In this document: positions 22,060 through 33,622 of the stretch, one piece after another
Position numbering within the stretch: the first letter of the stretch is position 1
How the letters are laid out: every line of letters begins with the position of its first letter
Origin: Callorhinus ursinus
Lineage: Eukaryota > Chordata > Mammalia > Carnivora > Otariidae
DNA length: 64,000 nucleotides
Direction: 5' to 3'
Assembly: GCF_003265705.1 (NCBI RefSeq)
Contig: NW_020312902.1
Coordinates: forward strand, 7,336,811 to 7,400,810
Notes under the pieces: generated by a model
Told to the model about the DNA's origin: nothing
The model's database searches: none
What the model saw: the letters and a program-made list of their open reading frames with translations, nothing else
Position numbers and translations under genes: made by a program

Positions 22060-23600
22060 TATTCCTCTTCTCTTTACTCCAGAGGCATTGAGTTTATTAT
22101 ATATTCACTTATTACATCTTAAAATAATTTGGCTTATAAGTATATAAATCAATGAACTATATATGGTATTTATTTTAATACTTTTAAAATTTACATAAAT
22201 GGTATCATACTGTATATCTCACCCTGGTTCTGGGTTTATTCATTGTTGTTATGATTTTAACATCTGTCCATTGACATATATGTACATCTAGTTCATCTTG
22301 ATAGCTCTATAGTTTTCTATTTTATGAATAATACATTAACTTATTCAATCTTTCCATTATTGTTAAGTATTTAGATTGTTTTCAATTTGTTTGTGATTAC
22401 AAATAACATTGCAATGAATACCAATTCATATTTGCCCTGTACTCAGATTCAAATTTTTCTTAGACTCTATTTCTGAAAGTGAATATTGGGCCATAGGGTA
22501 TTACATTCTCAATTTCATGGATATTGCTAAGTCGGTCTTCCTGCAACTCTAACAGGTTGACCTTCAGTTAGAATATCAGAGGACCAGTACTCATGTCCAC
22601 ATCAACATTCACTATTGTTATAGTTAGATACTAACATTCTGATGAGTAAAATATGATACATCGTTATTCTATCAATTTGCAATTTGCATTTCCCTGGTTA
22701 TTGGTAAAGTTTAGCACCTTTTCATATGCTTATTGGACACTCATATTTCTTTTCCTGTGAATTGCTTGTTTATATTCCTTGCCCATGTTTATTTTGAGTT
22801 TGATTTTATTCTTATTAATTTCTAAGATTTCTTCAGCTATTTGGAGTATTTTCTCTTCCTATATATATTGCAAATTTCCTAATGCTCTCTTGCTTGCCAC
22901 TTAACCTACTTAGAGGTGTACGTTCCATACTGAGAATTTTAGTTTTGATGTATCACTTTTACCTATGATTAGTTGTCTAGTAAATGCTTGGTATGTTTTA
23001 AGAAATGTGTAATTACCAAAAATTATATAGTTTATACTGTCCTTTTTGACAGTTTTAAATTCTTTTTTATGTTATTTTTCAAAAGCATCTGTAAATTATT
23101 TTTTTGTGTTTGCACATTTCTGTCCTCTTCCATTTATGTAAATTGTCTGTTTCTGCATCAGCTTTGCATACTTTTAATTATTATGACATTATAATAAGAC
23201 TTCAAATCTGGTAGGGCAAAATCCCTCTCCTTGTCATCTCTGTGAAATTTATTCCTCTATTCATATGAAGTTTAGAAAATGCCTGTCATATTTTGTATTG
23301 CACTGACTTCAAAGATTAATTGGGAATTAAAGGCCATGTTAAACATGTAGAGTCTTTATCTCAAGTAACAGAATTTATCTCCCACTTTTTTAAAGGTCTT
23401 TTCCTGTCTTTCAGAAAAGTTTAATACATTTCTCCATAAGGTTTCTAATTTCTTATTAGATTTATTCCTGATAATCTTATAGTTTTTGAATAATATGAGA
23501 TCTTTTCTTCTCTTAACCTATTATTGAATTTGGTCATTCCTAGTATAATGGAATGCTGATAGGTTCAGTTAATTCCATTGTTTTGAATATTTAAATATAA
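22060..23600 (-). mobile_element. Very old L1/HAL1-like antisense sequence
   Basis: Antisense LINE cues: tattgttaagtatttagattg, aataacattgcaatgaatacc, tttgcatttccctggttattgg (in part), cttttcatatgcttattgg, and ggtagggcaaaatccctctcc. Order matches the 3' UTR and ORF2 region of decayed L1 elements. No coding capacity. Confidence 0.7.
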
Positions 23601-23699
23601 TGTTAAATTATAACAATATAAGTAACTCTACCTTCTTTATGATCTTGGATTTTCCATGTTGGACTCATATCTATTTTGAGGAGTATATTTGGCATAAAA

Positions 23700-24100
23700 A
23701 TTAGCTATGTCAGAGCGGAACTAGATGTTCACTAATACCATATACATATCTTAGCCTATTTTGCACTTTGGTTGAGGCCATGTGACTGCCATGAGGGCAG
23801 ACGTAATTAATGTAGGCTATTTCTAGGCCTGGCTATAAAACTACCTGCAAGATCCTCCTCACTCTTTTTTTCTTGCTTATTGGCTGAATACAGGAAATCC
23901 AACCAAGGACTCTGAGAAGTCCTAAGGGAATAGCAGAATCACAAAAGGGTAAGAACTTAGTTTCCTATTTGTTTTTCGGAGGAGAGCCGCCAAGGAGAAT
24001 TGCGTGATCTTAGTAGGATATGACAATTTTCCTTTGTTAAGCCACTGAGATCTTGAGATTGTTTCAGCAGCTGGTGATAATCATCTTAACTGATATACTA
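23700..24100. repeat. Ancient LTR-like repeat, family unassigned
   Basis: Motif order ggccatgtgactgccatgag, ctatttctaggcctggctat, gatcctcctcactc, ggactctgagaagtcctaag and gttaagccactgagatcttgag (each in part) matches a widespread mammalian element that I associate with LTR/MER repeats. Name not assigned; borders approximate. Confidence 0.5.
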
Positions 24101-24494
24101 GCCTTTGACAAATAACTTATCACCAACTTCTAGAAAAGATTCAGATTTAAGCTCTGTCCCTGATTAACGACCCAAGCCTGAAGAAGAACCATAAGACTGA
24201 ATATTTAGCTTGGGTGCAGACTCTTGGATAAAAATCAAACATGAGGACATGCTAAGAAGCAAAAGGTCATTCTAAGTTGTCTGGTCTGTGTGGCGGATCA
24301 GTGAGGGAAGGAGGATGACCTTTGTTGGGGTAGATCCTTCTCCCAAGAAACCTGGAACTTTGAGAGAAACAGCACAGTCTCTGAACCATCAGACTCTTGT
24401 ATGCCATGCAGAAAAAAGAACCCTTTGTCTATATGTTATTTTCATCCCATTCAGCAAACACTCACTGAGCACCTCTTCTGGATCAGGCTCTTTC

Positions 24495-24498
<4 letters not shown>
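24101..24498. other. Unique noncoding stretch
   Basis: No gene or named repeat. The 115-codon frame at 24288-24635 gets much of its length from the CA tract it enters. Confidence 0.55.
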
Positions 24499-24539
<41 letters not shown>

Positions 24540-24568
24540 CACACACATGTGCTTACACACATACCCAA

Positions 24569-24602
<34 letters not shown>
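24499..24602 (+). repeat. Compound interrupted (CA)n microsatellite
   Basis: Two CA arrays (about 24499-24531 and 24579-24602) joined by a degenerate stretch containing agacaaacac, atgtgcttacac and acccaaacac. A single ancestral array broken by point changes is the likely origin. Confidence 0.97.
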
Positions 24603-25484
24603 CAGAATCACTTCCTCAGAATTAATTTTTTCTAAAACTCCAGGGAAGATATTCCCAGAGTACAGTTATTCTAAAATTGATTTTCTAGACTCCAGTTGTA
24701 TGATAAAGGACACATCGGGCCCTGGAGACATTCTTGTCTATATAAGCTGATACCAAAGCTAATTAATGCACAGGAGAGCCTTTCCTCTTTAGGAAAATAT
24801 CAGTCCATTGGTGCAGACAAAAATAGGGATCTTGGTTTATTGTGTGTGTAAATTCTGGTCACAGAAGTTCAAGTTTCCTATGGAAGTACTAAACCTTTCA
24901 TGGTCAAAGTTATTATAAGGAATATTAGGAAGATTGTGTTTTCCTCTATCTAAATTCTGTAAATGTAGACTTAGGTAGAGGAAAAATTAAGAATAGGATA
25001 TGACCTTAGCTAGGCAATGAGGGCATGTCTTATGAGGGGAAAATATGCTTTATGCATACTAATTAACCTGTTTTTGACACTTTTGCATCACAAAGTAAGG
25101 CCAAATTAATGTTGTGTGTCCTATAATATTCAGGATTGGCTGCAGAGCAAACTTTTTGACCTCCAGAGCATTCTGTTCAGTGCTTTAGAGGTCATGAGGG
25201 AGCACACATAACATAGGCAAGGCTGAATGATAATGTATAATGTGCCTCATAGGTGAAAGGAAACAAATTATTAACCATTTGGCAAAAATTTAGGGCATAC
25301 CTAAAATCTGTACTAACTTATTAGCTTGCTATGTATATTGTACATCTTTTCTAGAAAGTAATATAGTAGTACATACAATAGGAGGCATTGAATTGTTCAG
25401 ATTTTGCACCGAGCAACCCAACTTTTTCTAAAGAAATGATTCAGAAGGAAAATTGGGGAGACAATATCATACATTTTCATTAGT
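24603..25484. other. Unique noncoding stretch
   Basis: No gene or named repeat recognised. Confidence 0.5.
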
Positions 25485-25590
25485 TCATTTATTCTACAAA
25501 CGTATGTATTATATCTGACCCATGTCAAGCACTGTGCTAGGTGCTGGGATTCAATAGTGAAGAAGAAAGCCAACAGGAATGGCTTCTATT
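25485..25590 (+). repeat. Ancient MIR/L2-type fragment
   Basis: Contains ttcatttattctacaaacgt, caagcactgtgctaggtgctgggattcaatagtgaa (in part), a familiar mammalian-wide repeat pattern. Exact family not assigned. Confidence 0.6.
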
Positions 25591-26134
25591 CTGGAAACAT
25601 GACTGTTATAGAGAGCCAGAAACTCTCCTCTTACAAAGACACTAAAAATGCCACATAAAATGAACTTTTAAAGACCGTTTAAATAAATGAGGGAGCCTGG
25701 CAGAAAAGTCAGGTCAAGAATAAGACCATGACTCAGTGGAGGTAAGAAAACAGTGAAGCTGCAGGCAGCCCTGAGGGGATGTGCTAACCCATAGGATTGG
25801 CTTATATTTTTAGTTTTAACAATCTCATTAGTAAGAGACAGCTGACAAAAATATTGGCCCAGCAAAGGGCATGGAATCAGACTGGATACCCTCCTCCATG
25901 GATAAAGTATAAAACGACAAAGAATGCATGGGGAAAAAATACCTAGTTTTATAAAAACATGCTCCACAGAAGGAGAGAGAGCGTTTTCAATTTCAGCACT
26001 GGCTGTGGTTGAAAGTGGAGAAAAAGTTGCCTTCGAGAATCTATGGCTTAAGGTCAGCCCTCTCGAGAGACTAGGGATTGAATTCACACATCTGGAACCT
26101 GAAAAGCCATAACCTGAGACTTTTACCTTAAAAC
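25591..26134. other. Unique noncoding stretch
   Basis: Holds most of a 182-codon minus-strand frame (25668-26216), the longest in the window. Its N-terminal part lies in the SINE at 26147 and its sequence has no family motifs, so I treat it as chance. Confidence 0.55.
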
Positions 26135-26146
26135 AGATGAAGATAG

Positions 26147-26293
26147 AGGTGCCTGGGTGGCTCAGTTGGTTAAGCATCTGCTTATCCCTCTCCCTCCACC
26201 CCTCCCCCCTGCTCATATTCTCTCTCTTTCACATTCTTGCTCTCTCTCAAATAAATAAATAAAATCTTTTTAAAAATAAATAAAAAATAAAAT
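26147..26293 (+). mobile_element. SINEC element with internal deletion
   Basis: The head aggtgcctgggtggctcag continues to aagcatctgctt, then jumps directly to atccctctccctcc. About 70-80 bp holding the B box and middle of the element are missing. The deletion joins tctgcctt-like and cctgctt-like sequences. Target duplication agatgaagatag is at 26135-26146 and 26294-26305, identical. It cannot be transcribed normally without its B box. Confidence 0.93.
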
Positions 26294-26499
26294 AGATGAA
26301 GATAGTACTGTCTCTGGGCATCTGGCAAAAACAAGTGCAAATATTCTCTGGGGGAACTTGGAACATATGAGATTCTTAAAGAATTCCTGTAAGTAGAATT
26401 CTAAGAATATAAACGAATAATAATAATAATAGTTTCTACACAAAATTCCTACACATGAATGAAAGGCAACAGAAGAAAAAGGAAGGAAAAGTAAATGGA
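26294..26499. other. Unique noncoding stretch with short (AAT)n
   Basis: A short aataataataataat tract lies at 26416-26431. Nothing else recognised. Confidence 0.6.
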
Positions 26500-26925
26500 A
26501 AGGAAGACATGATCTCTCACAGAACCTATAGTCTAGCAGGAGCTACAGGTGAGTCATTTAGGTATTTGAAATATTACATACTGAGTGCCATGATTGGTGG
26601 GCTGATGAGTGGGCAACTGCAGACAGTCTTGACACCTAACCTCCAATTTAAGGGCTCCAAAAAAGTTTCCTGGAGAAAATGGTATCTAAGTTAAGGCTTA
26701 GAAGATGATGAAGAGATTACAAAGAAGATGGGGGCACTGAGAATTCAGGAGCTAATGAGCAGGAGTAAGAACATGTGCAAAAGGACAGAGAATGGACCAC
26801 ACATAGCTGTTGGGTTTCCTCAAGTATTACCATGACTTGAGCACAGAATTTGAGCTTGGGAGAGGCAAGAGAAGAAGCTGAAGGTGTAAGAAAGGGCTAG
26901 GTTGCAAGGGGCCAGAATTATTTAT
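26500..26925 (-). mobile_element. L2 segment
   Basis: Antisense L2: tagtctagcaggagctacag, aagtttcctggagaaaatgg, then gagtaagaacatgtgcaaaagg and agggctaggttgcaaggggccag (in part), in the L2 order. Decayed. Confidence 0.7.
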
Positions 26926-26929
26926 TTTT

Positions 26930-27340
26930 TGGTATTATCTATATACCAAAAAAGGAAAAAGGAAAAAAAATCTGAAAATCATCTAAATATCCAGAAATCG
27001 GAGGACAAATAAAGAATGGGATAGATGGTTGACTATTGGCGAGTATTAAAAAGAGATGTTTATGAACTTTGCAGAAAACTGAAAAGATCTTTATGGTTCT
27101 AGTGAAAAAACTCAGAACACAAAAATCATACTTTACCACTTAAACTGTAATTATAAGTTTATAAAATATGTATGCATGAAGACAAAGACAGGAGGGAAAC
27201 ATACCAGAAAGAACATTGTCCTAGGAGATGGTAGAATATGGCTGAATTTTATTTCCTCTTTTTCAAAAATGTTGTTTAATATCTTCTCATTTAAAATTAA
27301 AATAAACAGAAAGACAATAACTTCAGTGAGTACAGGGAAT
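26930..27340 (+). mobile_element. Old L1 3' end fragment
   Basis: Forward L1-like text: aatcatctaaatatccagaaatcgg, aataaagaatgggata, gtattaaaaagagatg and aaaagatctttatgg (in part), corresponding to ORF2 C-terminal and 3' UTR sense sequence of old L1 families. Reading frame lost. Confidence 0.55.
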
Positions 27341-27349
27341 GAGGTTTTG

Positions 27350-27410
27350 CTCATTAATGAATCTGGTACATAGTAAAGACTGAATAAAAATAGTTATCAA
27401 ATGAATGAAA
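27350..27410 (+). mobile_element. L2 3' terminus fragment
   Basis: tctggtacatagtaaagactgaataaaaatag (in part) then aaatgaatgaaa matches the extreme L2 3' end. Confidence 0.6.
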
Positions 27411-27819
27411 GATGGGCATTGTTTCAGGCTTTCTGGAAGAATTGCTGATAGTAACCTAACACAGTGTCGGTCGGTCAGAATCAGGCTTCAACACCAAATC
27501 AGACACAAAAGAATTTCACTTGAGCTTTTTGAAGTTGGACAGCTACTTCACCTTGTATACCCAAGGCAGATCTACCAGAAAGAGAAGACAATACTTTCTC
27601 AACATAGGGACTAGAAATAAAGGAAGAGTTGAAAGTGAGGCTTCTTTTTCCTTTTGGGAGGAGGATATAAAGGAGGGTATTGTTTTAGCTACTCGTGTTT
27701 TTTTTTTTAATGTAGAATATACTCGAATAAATATAAAACATTTTAAGGGAATGTATTTAAATGAAGGGGAAAATCTACAAAACTACAATTTTCTATTTCT
27801 GTGAGTTCTTTTTGAATTT
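27411..27819. other. Unique noncoding stretch
   Basis: No gene. Contains an imperfect short duplication gtcggtcgg at about 27466-27474. Frames at 27405-27614 and 27520-27804 have no recognised motif. Confidence 0.5.
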
Positions 27820-28135
27820 TTTTCACATGTATGGTCATAATCATTGTATATATATAATTTTCTATTCTATTTTTCCCATTTAATGTTATTTTATTAAACT
27901 CATAACAGTTTAAAATTCATTTTTCATAAATTACACAATATTTCAACATTTCAATCTGTAATTTACTTAACCTCAACCCTTTGCTGCACATGGAGGTTTT
28001 TGTTATTGTTGATTGGATTTTTCTTAAAAAAAAAAAGAAGATCTTACTATCTATATTGCCAATTTTCTCCTTTGAATGATTTTCTTGAGATAGATTTTTA
28101 GGAAGGAAGAAATTTCAAGGTAAAAAATTTAATAT
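27820..28135 (-). mobile_element. Possible very old LINE fragment
   Basis: AT-rich, with aatttacttaacctcaacccttt and gatttttaggaaggaagaaatttc resembling antisense old L1/HAL1 3' regions. Weak. Confidence 0.35.
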
Positions 28136-28359
28136 GGTATCATGACTTGGATAGTTGTCTCCAAATTCTGCAAAAGAATAATAGAGAAAAAAGTTTTCTT
28201 GTCTCTCCTGCTAGAATGGAATAGGCTTACTCACTCTGTCAGGATTCTAGGAGAAGGTTGTCTTTCTCAGTATGTTGAGCTCGACATTTTATGGATGGAA
28301 TCTAATGAAATCTTTTTGGAATGGGTGAAGATAGCCAAAATAATAGCAGTAATAATTCT
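28136..28359. other. Unique noncoding stretch
   Basis: Nothing recognised; a 104-codon plus-strand frame (28142-28456) runs into the MIR that follows and is treated as chance. Confidence 0.5.
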
Positions 28360-28530
28360 TCATATTGTTATCTCATTCATTTGTCATAAAATATGGTCTA
28401 GTAATATTATACCCACTTTACTAGTGAGGAAGATGAGGCTCATTGAGACTAAATAAGTTTTTCAAAGTTACTCAGACAGCTAATGGCAGGTCTTAGCTAG
28501 AATTTAAGTCTGAATTTCTGGACCGTGGTG
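28360..28530 (+). mobile_element. MIR
   Basis: Forward MIR: tatacccactttactagtgagg, aagatgaggctcattgagac, aaagttactcagacagctaatgg, then tctgaatttctggaccgtgg, all in consensus order. Confidence 0.85.
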
Positions 28531-28652
28531 CCAGGGTAGCCATCTGCAGAAACTGCAATAACTATGGGTTTCTGTCAGTAGGAAGGTAGGGAGTAACAGA
28601 GGAGGTATTGACTGCCTGGGAGCATATACAGACTAATCTCCAACTGTCTGAT

Positions 28653-28928
28653 CTTTTTTTTTTATTTTTTTATTGTTATGTTAAACACCATATATTACAT
28701 CATTAGTTTTTGATGTAGTGTTCCATGATTCATTGTTTGTGCATAACATCCAGTGCTCCATGCAGAATGTGCCCTCTTTAATACCCATCACCAGGCTAAC
28801 CCATTCCCCTACCCTCCTCCCCTCTAGAACCCTCAGTTTGTTTTTCAGAGTCCATCGTCTCTCATGGTTCGTCTCCCCCTCTGACTTACTCCCCTTCATT
28901 CTTCCCCTCCTGCTATCTTCTTCTTTTC
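28653..28928 (-). mobile_element. L1 3' end, antisense, 5'-truncated
   Basis: A reverse carnivore L1 3' UTR of 276 bp: poly-T, tatattacatcattagttttt, cagtgctccatgcag, aatacccatcaccaggctaa and ctctcatggttcgtctcccc. Target duplication ccaactgtctgat is identical at 28640-28652 and 28929-28941, so the insertion is fairly recent. Confidence 0.96.
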
Positions 28929-28984
28929 CCAACTGTCTGATATTGATCAAGTTCCATAAACATTCTGACCTTTGTTTCTGCAAC

Positions 28985-29110
28985 TAGAACATGGTGGTGA
29001 TAATAGTTCTTGCTTCATCAGGTTGTTGTGAAAAGTGAATGAAGTAATTCATGGAGAATATTTATGCAGTGCCTGCACATAGCAACATTTAGTAAATACC
29101 TGTGATATAG
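28985..29110 (-). mobile_element. MIR fragment
   Basis: Antisense MIR: atcaggttgttgtgaaaagtg, tgaagtaattcatgg, gcagtgcctgcacatag and aacatttagtaaatacctg. Confidence 0.75.
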
Positions 29111-30144
29111 CCAAGGTCCAGACTCTGTAAAGTTGGCAAGAAAATCAACCTAACCGTTATCCTCCATCTTTTTTTTCAGGACGACTTTAGGATTTAAGAT
29201 ATACCTTAGAGATTTTTGCAGTTATAGTTTCTATGTCTAGAGCCTATAAATTTTGCAGCCCTAACACTTGTCTTCCTTTGGCCCTGGCAATATTCTAATT
29301 TATTGTAGAGGAAAATATTTCTTCAAGCTATTGGTGTGTGTTGCTGTGTTCCTGACCATGCTTTCAGCTCTTTATTTTAGATCCCAACAAGATTTCATTG
29401 TTCCTTGTACTCTGTTCTCCTGCCTTGTCTATCTATGCCTTCTGGACCCTTTGTCGTGTTATATCATTCTGTGACTGTGAATTAGACATGAGTCATAAAA
29501 GCCATATTGTATTGGTGTATTCATTAGCATTTCAGGCTTATTGCTCTGTTTTAGACAATGAAATACTTTGTTTTACAAAGTTTCAATGAATGATTGTATA
29601 AATAGATAATGTTGGGAAGTGAACTTGTAATAACTATTAATTTTAGTTACATTGTGTGGTTGAGAACAGTGATTTTAAAAATGAAAGAAAATAGTCTTTT
29701 TCTGCAGGTGATTTATGTTTATGTGACTTTGTACCTATGATTTGGAAAAATGTCTGAGATTTTAAAAGTTTATGATGCTTTATTTATTAAACTAACTGCA
29801 TTTTTGTGAACCTTTAATATATTCAGGAACAGAGTAAATGGCATACTTGAAGTATTTTGTCTTTGAGCTTGGAGGTTTAGTGTTAAAACTGTCTTTGTTA
29901 TCATGCACATCTTCATTGGCAGTTGAGTTGACTGGCTACTTTAGAAAATATCGTTCTAAAGTTGGAATTCCAGAGAAAAGAACAACCGTTCATTTCTTCA
30001 GTCATTCATTTTTCTCTTCCCATTATCTTCACACCCACGCCAAGGGCTTTGTGTTCCTATCACTCCACTAACATGTCTCAAAATCAGCCATTTTCTACAT
30101 CGTGGCAAAATCAATAGGCGCAGTGCATCTCTGAGTTTATCTAC
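29111..30144. other. Unique noncoding stretch
   Basis: About 1 kb lacking recognised repeats. The AT-rich part at 29590-29830 looks undisturbed by insertions and is a modest candidate for a conserved noncoding element. No coding evidence. Confidence 0.5.
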
Positions 30145-30640
30145 CTTGACCTCTCAGCACTGTTACACAGGGCAGGCCCCCTCCCATTTTCTTGAAACAT
30201 GTCCTTTCCTGGTTTCAGGACACCACCGTATCTGTGTTTTCTCTCACTTTCCACAGCCACCCCTCAGGCGAGTTTGCTGGCTACACAGTCTTTGTCGGCT
30301 CCCAGACTTCCAAGTGGGGGGTGCCCAGGGGCTTGCTATGGCTCTCTGCTCTATTTTCACCCACTCCCTAAAAGATCTCAACTTGCCTCACAGCTTTAAA
30401 AACCATATATGTTGTTGACACTCAAAATTGTGTCTCCAATCCAGGTGTCTCCCTGTGAGCTCTAGCCTTACAGACACACGAGCCTACTCATTTCTCTATT
30501 CAATACGCACTAATAGAATTTTGTTGTCTCCCCATCAAATTTATTACCCTGCCTGTCCCATACACCTTACCACCTCCCTACGTGACATTGGCATCATGAA
30601 CTTGCTTATGCCAAAATCAGGAATTTTGCCTTCATTTATT
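30145..30640 (+). mobile_element. L2 internal segment
   Basis: Forward L2 order: cactgttacacagggcaggcc..., attttcttgaaacatgtcc, caggacaccaccgtatctgt, gtgcccaggggcttgctatgg, ctcacagctttaaaaaccatatatgttgttgacactcaaaattgtgtctccaatccagg (in part). These match L2 ORF2 C-terminal sense sequence; stops and gaps break the frame. Confidence 0.8.
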
Positions 30641-30644
30641 TCCT

Positions 30645-31812
30645 TTATTTATTCCCTCCATCTATGTAATGTGATTATTGACATGCTTAGTTTTAAATCT
30701 GCTATCTCACTGTTCACTTTCTATTTGTCCCTTCGGTGTTCCCCGCCTCCCCTTTTTTTTCCTACCTTACTTTGAATCAATCGAGTATTTTTTAATGATT
30801 CTATTTTACCTCCTCTTTTGGCTTATTACTATAAACCTCGTTTCTTAATGGTCGCCTTTGCATTTATAGTATTATTAAATCTTTCCCCTTGGCATATTAA
30901 ATCTACCACCTGTCTAAGCACCGCACTCTGGAAAGGACATACGGAATTCAGTTATAATAAATTTGCTAATTTTTACTCTGTGTCAGTTTAGGGGTTTTTG
31001 TAATTTATTGATTTTTCTTCTTGTTGTGGGTCATATTTTCTTGTTTCCTTGCATGTGTAGTATGCTAGATACTGTGAGTTTTATGTTATTGGATACTGAG
31101 TATTTGTGTATTCCTATCAATATTCTTGTACTTTGTTCTGGGATGTGTTTCATTTACATGGAATGTTCAATCCTTTGGGTGTTTCTTTTTGAGATGTTAG
31201 TAGAAGCAGAAATAAAGGTTGTGTCATAGCTAATTCATCCTGAACATTGAGGCAAAAATCCTTCTGAGTATTCCCCCCATGCTGTTTGAGTTATGAGTTT
31301 ACCAGTTTGGCTGGTGAGAATAAGCACTATTCCCAGATCCATGCAAGCATCAGTTATTATTTCCTCTGACCTTTTCAGATAGTCCTTTCCTTAGCCTCGC
31401 GTAGTTTTCCTCACATGCTCTAATTAGTATTTAGCTAAAGACTCTAGGGAAATTCCATGCGTATCTCCAGCATTTTTTTCTTATGTATGTAACTCTCTCA
31501 TCTCTAATAACACTGTCCTGTGATTTCTGGCTGGCTTGGCCTCTCTGGGCTCTCAGTTCTGTCCCCTCCCCTCACAGAGTCTCCCCCTCTCTGTGTGGCA
31601 ATTTGGACATTCTCTTCTCTTAAGGCAATAGGCCAAGGCACTGATAAGTTTACTTGACTTGTTTCCCATGTTTCAGGGAGCAATACATGTAACTGCCTGA
31701 TATCAAATGCCTTAGAAATATTTGTTTTATAAATTTTGTCCAGCTTTAAAAAATATAGGCAAAAAGATAAATCTGGTCCTTCTTACTCTATCTTGGCCAG
31801 AAATGAAAGTCC
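30645..31812 (-). mobile_element. L1 5' region, antisense, segment 1
   Basis: Antisense old-L1 5' end: ttttggcttattactataaacc; tttttgtaatttattgattttt; tattcttgtactttgttctggg; then aagactctagggaaattcc and finally actctatcttggccagaaatg near 31785-31805. This is the upstream end (5' UTR side) of an old L1 rather than ORF2. Family assignment within old mammalian L1 is not attempted. Confidence 0.7.
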
Positions 31813-32139
31813 CTTGATTCTTGTCCCTGTTTTTTAATGGGTCTGGGCATTGTATTTGTACAGTTTTGTAGAAATAATTTGAGGCTTATGATTTTGTTAC
31901 TTTCCTCCAGAAGCGATTTCCATTTGCTTCTCTAGGCATCTGAGGGCACTGGCAATCTGAGATCAGCTTAATCAAACTTCAGTTGTTGGGATGATTTGTT
32001 GCTGGATGTCAGTTCCTATGATGACTCATCTAATTCTAGTCGAGGGTTAATCCCACGGTGCTGCCTTTTGGAGTGGAAACCCCATGGCAGGTTTGTTTAC
32101 TAGCTTCCTGATCCTTTGAAAGGATCCTTTGAAAGACCT
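31813..32139. other. Unassigned stretch between two L1 segments
   Basis: No gene. Includes a 13-bp tandem repeat gatcctttgaaag twice at 32110-32135. May be unrecognised L1 sequence. Confidence 0.45.
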
Positions 32140-32484
32140 ATGGACCTTTCATTTCAACTCTTCGTACCTAATGTTATTGTATTTGAAGTAAGTTTCTAAA
32201 TAGATGATACGTAGAAGAGTGGTGTTGGATTTTTAATCCATCCTGCTAACCTCTGTATTTTAATCAGTGTACTTAAATAATTTACATTTAAGTTATGTAT
32301 TAATATATGCTAGAGCTTAGGTCTGCCATTTTATTTGCTTCATTTTTCATTCCTATGTTTATCTTTTCTTACCTTCCTTTGGTTATTTAAACATCTTTTA
32401 GGATTCCATTTTGATTTATTTATAGTGTTATAGAGTATATTGCTTTGTATAATTGTCCTAGTTGTTGTTCTAGGTATTGCAGTA

Positions 32485-32492
32485 TGTGTGTG

Positions 32493-32533
<41 letters not shown>
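32485..32533. repeat. TG/CA microsatellite with palindromic start
   Basis: tgtgtgtgta joins tacacacaca to give a 20-bp perfect palindrome at 32485-32504, followed by pure CA units to 32533. Located in the L1 5' segment. Confidence 0.95.
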
Positions 32534-32535
<2 letters not shown>

Positions 32536-32807
32536 TATCACTGTCTCCTGGTATCCATGTTCTACCCCTTCAAATAATGTATAGAAATCTCATTTATATA
32601 TAAATTCCTTTACTCTCCCCACTTCTTAGGAGATTTTTAGCCATTAATTCTTCAAATTTTTTTTTTGCCTCAATCTTGTTCTACTGGGACTCCAGTGATA
32701 TGAATGTTAGATTTGTGTTATTGTCTCACAGATCCCTGAGGTAAGATTTATATTTTTTGCAGTCTCTTTTCCTTTCACTTTAAACTGGCTGATTTCCATT
32801 GTCCTGT

Positions 32808-33199
32808 TGCATTACTTTGCTGAAGCTGCCACATGATGGGTGGCTTAAACAATACAAATTTACTGTCTCACTGTTTGGGAGACTAGAAGTATGAAATCAA
32901 GATGTTGATAGAGTTGATTCCTTCTGAAGGCTATGAGAAAAGATCTGTTCCAGACCTCTTCCTTCTTGACTTGTAAATGGCTGTCTTCATGTTCATATGA
33001 CATTCTCCCTATGTGCATATCTCTGTGTCCAAATTTCCCCTTTTTATGAGGACATTAGTCATACTGGATTTAGGCCTACTCTAACCCATTTTAACTTGAT
33101 TATCTCTGTGAAGTCTGTCTCCAAACAACATTACATTCTGAGGTCCTGGGGATTAGGACTTCAACATATGAATTTGGGAGGCACACAATTCAACCCATG
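32808..33199 (+). mobile_element. MLT1-type LTR (ERVL-MaLR), solo, in L1
   Basis: Motif order is typical for an MLT1 LTR: tgggtggcttaaacaataca (with tgat in front), ttactgtctcactgtttggg, ttccttctgaaggctatgag, tctgtgtccaaatttcccc, ttgattatctctgtgaagtc, ggattaggacttcaacatatg and cacaattcaacccatga. About 390 bp, near full length, inserted in the antisense L1 5' region, with L1 text resuming at about 33200. No internal viral genes are present. Confidence 0.88.
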
Positions 33200-33398
33200 A
33201 CTTTATCTTCAAGTTCACTGATTTCTCCCTTCTATCATATTCATTCTCCTATTGATCTTTCTGGAGAGATTTTTAAATTTCAGCCATTGTGTTTTTTAGT
33301 TATACAATTTCCCCTTAGTACTTTTTTTTTATACCTTACTTCTTTGATGAGATTTTTCCGTTTTTTATTTGCATCAAAGGAATTTACTTTTACTTGTT

Positions 33399-33622
33399 TT
33401 TTTTTAAGATTTTATTTATTTATTTGAGAGAGTGTGCACGAGAAAGCATGAGAGAGAGAGAGAAAGAGAGAGAGCATGAGTGGGCGGGGAGGGACAGAGG
33501 GAGAGGGAGAAACAGACTCCCCACTGAGCAGGGAGCCGGACACGGGGCTCCATCCCAGGACCCTGGGATCATAACCTGAGCCAAAGGCAGGCACTTAACT
33601 GACTGAGCCACCCAGATGCCCC
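33399..33622 (-). mobile_element. SINEC element in L1
   Basis: Reverse SINE: tttttaagattttatttatttatttgagag (in part), a GA-rich body, ccatcccaggaccctgggatc and gagccacccagatgcccc. Target duplication tacttttacttgtt at 33385-33398 and 33623-33636, identical over 14 bp. It interrupts the antisense L1 5' region. Confidence 0.97.

Noticed and set aside
24288..24635. 115-codon frame with a Thr-His tail
   Set aside because: The tail is the CA microsatellite; nothing recognisable precedes it.
25668..26216. 182-codon minus-strand frame, the longest in the window
   Set aside because: Its N-terminal codons are the antisense of a SINE (CT-rich part) and the remainder has no family motif, so it is a chance frame.
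30428..30775. 115-codon plus frame
   Set aside because: It lies across L2 and antisense L1 5' sequence.
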